A DNA stretch of 12,165 nt, taken from the NCBI GenBank assembly GCA_002317385.1, contig DCJH01000071.1:71757-83921 (forward strand), given 5' to 3'. The notes below the pieces were generated by a model that worked only from the letters and a program-made list of their open reading frames with translations, was not told where the DNA came from and made no database searches. The stretch comes from Prevotella sp. UBA1705 (GTDB lineage: Bacteria > Bacteroidota > Bacteroidia > Bacteroidales > Bacteroidaceae). Below are positions 7,501 through 12,165 of this stretch, in pieces; position 1 is the stretch's first letter; each line of letters starts with the position of its first letter. A program made the translations under genes and the position numbers.

Positions 7501-10500
7501 TTCTCCAGAGGGTTAGTGATGATCACATTGTCGGGCATAACCGTCTCCGTGATGGTCTCTGTGCCGATGACTGGGAATGTACCGTCGGGATTGGGATTAG
7601 CAAAATCGTACTTAGGCACAGTAGAGGTTACCTGGATGGGAGTGGAACTCGTTTGAGCCTGCAAGGGACTGGAGTTGAGCTTGGTAATGGTGCCACCCAC
7701 AGTCCTGTAGATATCGTATGTAAACGTGAAGGGGCCTTCGCCTGAGGTAGACTGGAACTTCACCCAGCTGGCATCGCCAGGACAATAGGTAGCGTATGTC
7801 TTGGGGGCAGTCTCGCTGGTTGTCACAGTGGCATGAGGATAAGTTACTTCAATCTCGTCGATGGGTTTGGGATCAACACAAGCAGCCTGCACAAAGTTTG
7901 CCGTATTGTTGCCAACAGCTGCTCCCGACAGAGAGCTGCTGCCATCGGTAGGAACTGTTACTGGGGTATTGTATTGAAAGGTATTGCCACCATTATCTGT
8001 CAACCAAGTGCTGTAGGTGGCCTTAGCCAACTGCATCTTGGAATTGGACAAGTTCGCAGAACCACGTAGTGCTGCCTGATCCCACAACATCAAGTCGGCA
8101 CCCTCAGCTGTAGTAACCAAGGCATTGCTGGCATTATAATCCTGGTTATTATAGAAGGTACACGAGCTCAGTTCATCGATTGTAGAACCTAAGAGACCGC
8201 TCTGCTGGCCAGCCCAGATTGCACCGCCACCTTTCTGAAGTTTTGCGATATTACCCACGAATGTTCCCTGAGTAACCTTGGTGGGACGGTCGTTGTGTAT
8301 TTGAAACCGAATAGCACCACCAACATCAGCATTAGCTACATTACCGTTGAAGATGTCACCAGTGGAAGTAAATGAAGTATAGTCGTTAGTATAAATTGCA
8401 CCACCTGCTTGACCAGCAGAGTTGTTCATAAACTGATTGCTCTCAAACAGGAATGTACCACCACCATCATTCCAGATAGCCCCACCATTCAAAGCCGTAT
8501 TTTCCTTGACAAAATTGTGTCGCATGGTCAGCGAGCCACTTACAAAATAGAGCGCACCACCGGTCTTGGTGGCTGTATTACCACTCATGATGTTGTTTTC
8601 GAACACCACATTACCAGCAGCAGTACCCTGATAGAGCACACCACCATCGCCATCGGTAGCCTTGTTATTCGTGAACTTGCTGTTCTTTACCGTAATGAGT
8701 CTGCCCATAGACACACTACCCAGTGCACCACCCGCTTTTGCCGTATTGTTGATGAACTCACAACCGTCAATCGTAACAGGATTGGTCGAAAGATTATCGT
8801 TGCGGAAACCGATGGCACCACCGTATGTATTGGAGTGGTTGCCAATGAATTTACAATTGGTGATGGTTCCGTAACCATTAGACTGATAAACTGAAGAATA
8901 GGGGGCCACGCCAATGGCACCGCCAGGGCAGGTGGTCAAGAATGTGCCGCTGTTATCAGCTGAGTTATTCTCAAACACCGTGTTACTGAAGGCGAAATTA
9001 CCATTCAATATTTGGAAAGCACCACCACCATATCGTGAGGTGTTTGAACCGAAATAACATCCGTCTACAGTGAGCAACTGGACATCACGCACAAAGAATG
9101 CGCCACCACCTCCACCATCAACAACAGTACCCACCTGGGCAGCCTCGTTATCACAAGCCACACAGTTTTTAAAAGTCAGATTACCGGCAATACTGAACTC
9201 ACCGGCACCACCATGATATCCCGATGTGGCATTTTGCTTGAAGTTACAATTCGTGAAAGTATAGCTAAGTTTATGGGTATCATCCTTTGTTTCAGCATAA
9301 ATAACGCCACCACGACCAACAGCCGCCGTAGATCCAGAACCATTGTAGATATAGTCGTCATTGGTCGAAGTGAAAGTACGCGTTGTACGTTGTTCAATAC
9401 CGTTGTTAGCCTCCTCCACAAAGAGACAACCGCCAATCTGACCACCCTGGTTATTCCAGAACTTGTTGTTCTTAAACTCTGTCGTATTGATACCCGTCAA
9501 GCGGAACACGCCACCATATCCACCAACACAGTTATGGAAGACAGAATTGGTAACCGAAACCTTATCAAAGCCCTTCAGTCCGATGGCCGGCTGCTGGTCT
9601 GCAAGGTTCAAGCCCGTGGCGCGTGCCACCTGCACATGGTCTATCTTGCAATAGTTGTTGGGGTTTTCTGCCAAAGTACCCCAGTTATACCATCCAATAA
9701 GACATGTACTATAGACCACACCTTGGTGTGAGATGTCGTGGAATGTTACATAGTCGATATCGAGCTGCGCATTCTTGGAACCATTGTCAAGCGTACCCAG
9801 AAAACCGCCGCCACCTGCAGCGTTAGCCTGACCTTTCAGTACTTCTATACGGTGCAGCACAATATGGGGGTTCAAGAAATGACCACTAAAACAGAAAGCT
9901 CCACCACGTGCAGCTGTATAATACTTGAACATGCAGTCGGAAATTTCCAATCTCAGGTTCTTCTGTGGATTGGAAATCGAGGTACCCGTCTTATAAGCGG
10001 TAAGAAACGCACCTTCGTTTAGGGCGCCCGTAAAATTGGTAGAGCCAAATGTGAGTCCACGCATCACAAGCCACTGGTTATCGTTCTCCATGCGGAAAAG
10101 TTGTGTCGTGGTCTTTGAGGCGCGGATTTCAGAAATGTATGTTCTCGGAGCAGATGTACAGGTGTCGTGTGGCTGAGTAATAGCCCCTGGCTTGGGGAAA
10201 CCGCCGATGATGTAGAGCTTCTGCCCGTCACGCGTCATCTTATAGGTGCCGCCCACGCTCGAACCCTGAATAGTCTGAGGCTCATTATAGACACCCTCTG
10301 CCAAATAAATATAGGTAAGAGGGTTTTTAGTTGTCTCTGCCAAGTCGAGAGCTTTCTCGAAGGTCTTCAACGCTGCCGCCCACGAGCTGCCGTTGCGGTA
10401 GTCATTACCTGTCTGCGATGACACGTATATCTCCAATGCTCCAGCTGGGACAGCACCGCGTGCACTGAGTGCACCAAGGAACACCGCAACCAGCAGAATT

Positions 10501-10532
10501 GCATTTCTAAAGAAGTGTAATGATCTTTTCAT
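4518..10532 (-). CDS. Giant T9SS-secreted, Pmp-like beta-helix surface protein (adhesin-like)
   Basis: A 2004-residue protein. The signal peptide MKRSLHFFRNAILLVAVFLG runs to about residue 27 (probable cleavage after ARGA). Residues about 30-800 form a right-handed parallel beta-helix, with about 16 GGAI/GGAL/GGVF-type turns (for example YGGAIGF, NGGAIW, VGGAIRF) and many F-x-x-N motifs (FENN, FIGN, FVGN), as in chlamydial Pmp proteins. Residues about 880-1065 hold an Ig-like segment with CPGD. Asp-rich loops at about 1069-1086 (DLDNDGIRND) and 1314-1343 (DDDHDGIPNVEDYDSDADG) resemble calcium-binding thrombospondin type 3 repeats. A WIGG/NVENWGG segment follows at about 1385, then a long beta-rich region. 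The last ~60 residues (ATVYTLSGKKVGEF, GRVPAGVYMVKS, QKLVID) are a T9SS type A sorting domain. It should therefore reach the cell surface through SprA-type export. The binding target is unknown. It is probably co-transcribed with the 61-residue gene 67 bp upstream. Confidence 0.9.
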   Translation of the reverse strand: MKRSLHFFRNAILLVAVFLGALSARGAVPAGALEIYVSSQTGNDYRNGSSWAAALKTFEKALDLAETTKNPLTYIYLAEGVYNEPQTIQGSSVGGTYKMTRDGQKLYIIGGFPKPGAITQPHDTCTSAPRTYISEIRASKTTTQLFRMENDNQWLVMRGLTFGSTNFTGALNEGAFLTAYKTGTSISNPQKNLRLEISDCMFKYYTAARGGAFCFSGHFLNPHIVLHRIEVLKGQANAAGGGGFLGTLDNGSKNAQLDIDYVTFHDISHQGVVYSTCLIGWYNWGTLAENPNNYCKIDHVQVARATGLNLADQQPAIGLKGFDKVSVTNSVFHNCVGGYGGVFRLTGINTTEFKNNKFWNNQGGQIGGCLFVEEANNGIEQRTTRTFTSTNDDYIYNGSGSTAAVGRGGVIYAETKDDTHKLSYTFTNCNFKQNATSGYHGGAGEFSIAGNLTFKNCVACDNEAAQVGTVVDGGGGGAFFVRDVQLLTVDGCYFGSNTSRYGGGAFQILNGNFAFSNTVFENNSADNSGTFLTTCPGGAIGVAPYSSVYQSNGYGTITNCKFIGNHSNTYGGAIGFRNDNLSTNPVTIDGCEFINNTAKAGGALGSVSMGRLITVKNSKFTNNKATDGDGGVLYQGTAAGNVVFENNIMSGNTATKTGGALYFVSGSLTMRHNFVKENTALNGGAIWNDGGGTFLFESNQFMNNSAGQAGGAIYTNDYTSFTSTGDIFNGNVANADVGGAIRFQIHNDRPTKVTQGTFVGNIAKLQKGGGAIWAGQQSGLLGSTIDELSSCTFYNNQDYNASNALVTTAEGADLMLWDQAALRGSANLSNSKMQLAKATYSTWLTDNGGNTFQYNTPVTVPTDGSSSLSGAAVGNNTANFVQAACVDPKPIDEIEVTYPHATVTTSETAPKTYATYCPGDASWVKFQSTSGEGPFTFTYDIYRTVGGTITKLNSSPLQAQTSSTPIQVTSTVPKYDFANPNPDGTFPVIGTETITETVMPDNVIITNPLEKVGVTETKAGELYTIIVTSMSDTQTTYTYDCYQDYPTNHVYSQNVGAQIFYKDCSISLTDLDLDNDGIRNDVECDETNATNTAQVTRTDLVKTSWPVAYRTPAIASNLFASIVNNSAYLQSTPANISQVLTLTPTVLGVTGSNGNVVKLDISDKFGYTAGTGRVVVSVYNYQVQNDKFITTQDLSNFYTRWEITGTMHPYVLMQSTPTGAFNSGTGFGINILDNLTPLSQTSVYTDMTSSSAQSKYIVYETNTYKKVLFNVDNLDLSKQVGLSYLNYNPTDKFFEFDQSYNSGGNTLTSVTIMLPCDDDHDGIPNVEDYDSDADGCSDAIEGDQLITADQLKDGAIDSPEDKDGIPTLVNGGQGIGASQNATVKAGCSYWIGGISNEYTNVENWGGKYVPLPGEDLVFATIDNNGKAVEGNTQVGPAVRDMVIPAGSFLSQRVLVNETKAELGKIGLDGNKVANAHPATIISAGAGLTVTSATGFSTVADEDKLLLKASTGTTPAGTFVMNNTDPCSQTVYATVEYKPLGIYNPGVYTIDTEPTSPDLGKKLYSEFDWQFIGIPVESVVKNPSFSGMKVRVYSEELNSPLHYYSKWSDVSNTTTMSKFKAYEVARVLDRGDVTTTITGKLNFCEEVLPLTRKASIVTASKAATEDGKRYGLGYNIFGNSFTAGVKIKSLVFTANTANDGLEKTIYLYSTGSFKDWATNQSSTSSFVKGGYFAIPQANAGDTGFPETIAPMQGFMVKYTNPTYSETDDQLSIPYVADALSTSTEPLHAKGMTMGESDPNGFVLATLDNGHVYDMAHFYEYGQSTEAYEPGRDAEKLNFGTPSVFATTSEGTKVQVSSLASVNGMKFGVQTIKDSLYTMSLSEYRLSYQDLKMVDLVNKQVVPFTDGKLSYFFTADVTGFEEDRFLLVNTTETDFAKIMGHVTDISSVKVSLESGTATVYTLSGKKVGEFSLPLDVKTLKGRVPAGVYMVKSTDGTTTVSQKLVID

Positions 10533-10599
10533 TCTCTAATTATCTAAGTTTTATATTGTAGTCATAATGAAAATAATAATAGAAGGTTGATGCTGGTAA

Positions 10600-10785
10600 T
10601 TAATCGTCCCACAATGATTTTTGCCCGGCAACAGGTTGCCAGTCTTCAAAATCAGAATTCCGCTTACTCAGATTGCCTGTGTCACCACCAGGGTTATAAG
10701 CCTGGCTAACCGTGGCTCCTCCGTCTCCGCCAGATTGAGCAGCCAACACCAATGTCGAAGGACTGATATAATTACTTTTTGCCAT
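10600..10785 (-). CDS. Unrecognised 61-residue small protein upstream of the adhesin
   Basis: A 61-residue peptide starting MAKSNYISPSTLVLAAQ, with a Gly/Asp-rich middle (GGDGG, NPGGDTG) and an acidic, aromatic end (SDFEDW, then SLWDD). It has no clear signal peptide, membrane segment or cysteine. The Tyr-Ile-x-Pro-x-Thr-x-Val-like opening and Asp/Trp end recall short uncharacterised proteins common in Prevotella and Bacteroides genomes (from memory, not searched). The frame is open 45 codons further upstream to an ATG at 10920; I prefer 10785 because the upstream residues are Arg/His/Gln-rich without pattern and the peptide start matches the remembered family. No terminator separates it from the adhesin, so both probably share one transcript. 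Function unknown. Confidence 0.6.
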   Translation of the reverse strand: MAKSNYISPSTLVLAAQSGGDGGATVSQAYNPGGDTGNLSKRNSDFEDWQPVAGQKSLWDD

Positions 10786-10932
10786 AAATGTGTAAGTTAT
10801 AATTTCTTTATAAATATTGTCGTCGATATGCTTGCTGATGCTCAGCCGCAGTGCTCTATGCGTTTCCGGTTGTCGGTTTCCAGACCGTTGAAGGCTGGGT
10901 TGGCAGCCAAACCACAGCAAATAAGTAGGTTT

Positions 10933-11000
10933 AAAAAACGTCTCCAGGCCCCTGTCCCTATACCTATCTTTTGAGTTAATTGGGCCATATGGAGCGTTTT
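10933..11000 (-). promoter_or_regulatory. 5'-terminal leader hairpin with U-tract (candidate attenuator)
   Basis: On the minus strand AAAACG (11000-10995) pairs with CGTTTT (10940-10935), CTCCA (10994-10990) with TGGAG (10946-10942), and GGCCC (10986-10982) with GGGCC (10951-10947). There is a one-base bulge on one side and TAT on the other, with a 30-nt loop. Six T (10938-10933) complete an intrinsic-terminator layout. It would start at or very near the first transcribed base. Confidence 0.5.
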
Positions 11001-11006
11001 ACGGTG

Positions 11007-11014
11007 CAAAGTTA
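11007..11014 (-). promoter_or_regulatory. Likely -7 promoter box (TAACTTTG) of the small-protein/adhesin unit
   Basis: Read on the minus strand this is TAACTTTG followed by CACC, an exact TAnnTTTG match. Transcription would begin near 11000 and give a leader of about 215 nt before the ATG at 10785. A TTTG lies 24 nt upstream (11042-11039), longer than the usual spacing of about 19-21, so the -33 element is weak. No other consensus box was found between here and the adhesin start. Confidence 0.6.
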
Positions 11015-11080
11015 CGGCAAAAGAGAAAAAAACTTTTTCAAAAATGATTCAAAATTTTACGATTTTAATTCAATTTTTAT

Positions 11081-11095
11081 CTTTTGATTCAAAAG
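11081..11095. promoter_or_regulatory. Palindrome CTTTTGA-T-TCAAAAG, possible operator
   Basis: A perfect 15-bp palindrome about 80-95 bp upstream of the predicted start of the adhesin transcript. Its core TGATTCAAAA also occurs at 11045-11054, 40 bp nearer the promoter. The symmetry and repetition suggest a dimeric regulator site, but the region is AT-rich and chance is possible. Confidence 0.35.
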
Positions 11096-11114
11096 TTGAC
11101 GATGGGAAACAAGT

Positions 11115-11136
11115 AAAAAAGCGTTGATTTTCAACG
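11115..11136 (-). terminator. Probable terminator of the RHH-like gene
   Basis: On the minus strand CGTTGA-AAA-TCAACG is a perfect 6-bp hairpin followed by C and six T (11120-11115). It lies about 230 bp past the stop codon and upstream of the next promoter, a sensible boundary between the two units. The stem is short. Confidence 0.55.
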
Positions 11137-11249
11137 GATACAGCGCATTCGTCTTATATATAATAAGGTGAAAAGGCGATTTAGTTTGATTTAGCAAGTT
11201 AACTGATTGTGTTCAAAAATGAACAAGAAAAACAAGAGGGAAGTGGGAG

Positions 11250-11335
11250 GTTCGGGCGAATGGCCGAACAGATAGAACACAAATCCCCTGAGTGGCACGT
11301 AGCCCAAAGACGGCGTGCACCCAAGGAGATTTGTG
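11250..11335 (-). other. Two hairpins in the 3' region of the RHH-like gene
   Basis: A long hairpin pairs CACAAATC with GATTTGTG (11278-11285 with 11328-11335) and continues inside with an imperfect GTGCACG/CGTGCCAC helix. A second hairpin pairs GTTCGG (11250-11255) with CCGAAC (11264-11269). Neither is directly followed by a T-run. They may protect the mRNA 3' end or form a separate small RNA. Confidence 0.45.
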
Positions 11336-11362
11336 AGGAAAGTATGAAAAAAAATGTTTTGC

Positions 11363-12097
11363 TTAGAGCAGATTGCCGCTGAAGAGGGCTTTCTTGATGT
11401 CGTCTTCGTGGTCGTAGATGAAGCGGGCCACGATGGACGAGAGGATGGCCGAGGTGGAAAGCTTGTCGGGGCCGGCATACTTCATGCGGTCGAGAACGCT
11501 CTTGAGCGACTCGTCGATGTAGATGGTGGCGAGTTTTCCGCCTCCGCTCTTATACTGTTTGGCCATGTCGATGAACAGTTGCCAGCTGTCGGTGGAGTCG
11601 TCCTTCACGATGTGGTATTCCTTCATGGTGTTCTCCTTGGGCCGACGGCCACGGGCGTGGGTATCGTCGTCGGGCTCAACCTGGGGCGCAGGGGCAGGTT
11701 GAGAGGGCTGATCCACGGGGGTAACCTCTATCTTGACATCCTCCCTATTTGTCGCAACGGGTGCTTGGGGCGAGGAAACAGGCTGCACAAGATGGTCTCT
11801 AACCGACTGATTGTCAGGAGCAGAAGCGACTTTGGTCTCGGGGGCAGGCTGCTGACGCTCAGGCTGGGCAGACTGGGGAGCTGGCTGCGCAGCCGCAGTG
11901 GACTGCTGAGCAGCCGGGGCTGGGGTAGCGAGAGCCGCATTCTCCACCTCGATTTCGGGTTCCTGATCATCGTCATCGGGCACGATAGTCTCGTCTACCA
12001 GCGGTTTCTGCGCAAAGTTTGACGTGCCATTTTGCAAATCATGTACCAATCCCTGTATGCCTCCAGGAAGCAGTACGCGTGTCTTCTTTTTAGCCAT
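11363..12097 (-). CDS. Uncharacterised protein with disordered linker and ribbon-helix-helix-like C-terminus
   Basis: A 244-residue protein starting MAKKKTRVLLPGGIQGLVHD. Residues about 35-145 are rich in Pro, Ala, Gln and acidic residues, with a DDDD cluster near 40 and EPDDD near 142; this part is probably disordered. A basic RGRRPKE patch (about 149-155) resembles an AT-hook. The last ~60 residues (KLATIYIDESLKSVLDRMKY, GPDKLS, then a helix through IVARFIYDHEDD) fit a beta-strand plus two helices, the ribbon-helix-helix pattern. DUF3408-type proteins, often beside ParA in Bacteroidales mobile elements, share this layout as I remember it. No mobility gene is visible here, so that link is tentative. 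A DNA-binding or partition role is an inference. No SD is seen, and upstream is AT-rich. Confidence 0.72.
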   Translation of the reverse strand: MAKKKTRVLLPGGIQGLVHDLQNGTSNFAQKPLVDETIVPDDDDQEPEIEVENAALATPAPAAQQSTAAAQPAPQSAQPERQQPAPETKVASAPDNQSVRDHLVQPVSSPQAPVATNREDVKIEVTPVDQPSQPAPAPQVEPDDDTHARGRRPKENTMKEYHIVKDDSTDSWQLFIDMAKQYKSGGGKLATIYIDESLKSVLDRMKYAGPDKLSTSAILSSIVARFIYDHEDDIKKALFSGNLL

Positions 12098-12165
12098 AGG
12101 TTTATATTTTTATATATTTATTTCTTTATACTATTACTTATTTATCTTTTTATATTGCCTCGATG

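Larger units (their letters stand above)
10786..11362. other. Intergenic control region without genes (577 bp)
   Basis: No supported gene. From the right it holds the structured 3' region of the RHH-like gene (11250-11335), a probable terminator (11115-11136), an AT-rich stretch with a 15-bp palindrome (11081-11095), the -7 box, the leader hairpin, and the remaining leader of the 61-residue gene. An 18-codon frame at 11219 (plus) has no supporting signal. Confidence 0.7.

Noticed and set aside
6909..7745. Plus-strand open frame (278 codons) inside the adhesin gene
   Set aside because: Mirror of the adhesin reading frame, which has a signal peptide, repeats and T9SS tail; the plus product shows no domain.
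11219..11275. 18-codon plus-strand frame MNKKNKREVGGSGEWPNR
   Set aside because: No promoter or ribosome-binding signal, and it overlaps the hairpin at 11250-11269; too short to support.

Overview
The window looks like a chromosomal segment from a member of the Bacteroidales, most likely Prevotella or a close relative. The evidence is a glycosyltransferase plus GH57 pair of the Bacteroidales glycogen type, a secreted giant protein ending in a type IX secretion (T9SS) type A sorting domain, Bacteroidetes-style -7 boxes (TAnnTTTG), and starts that mostly lack Shine-Dalgarno sequences. No tRNA, rRNA, CRISPR array, transposase or integrase was seen.

Layout. (1) 2-2509, plus strand: the 3' part of a GT4 glycosyltransferase, then a GH57 family protein. 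They are separated by about 200 bp that hold a GC-rich palindromic repeat and a GTTCAAA heptamer array running into the GH57 start. A strong intrinsic terminator follows. (2) 3703-2615, minus strand: an exported seven-bladed propeller of the 6-phosphogluconolactonase family, convergent with GH57. (3) 3704-4517: about 800 bp without a gene, dense in repeats. It holds a -7 promoter, three degenerate 22-bp palindromes, a second copy of the GC-rich palindrome, a small perfect hairpin, a large nested inverted repeat with hexamers phased every 10 bp, and a terminator for the next gene. (4) 10785-4518, minus strand: a two-gene unit made of an unrecognised 61-residue peptide gene and, 67 bp later, a 2004-residue adhesin-like protein with a Pmp-type beta-helix, calcium-loop motifs and a T9SS signal. 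Its likely promoter lies at 11007-11014. The predicted transcript would begin with a bulged 16-bp hairpin followed by a U-tract, a possible attenuator, inside a leader of about 215 nt. (5) 12097-11363, minus strand: a protein with a long disordered linker and a ribbon-helix-helix-like C-terminus, followed by a structured 3' region and a probable terminator.

How the parts work together: the GT4/GH57 pair probably acts in storage or cytoplasmic alpha-glucan metabolism. The lactonase-like protein is probably periplasmic or surface-exposed. The 61-residue peptide and the giant protein are probably co-transcribed, and the giant protein is exported by T9SS to the cell surface. The least explained part is the 5' control region of the peptide/adhesin unit together with the peptide itself.
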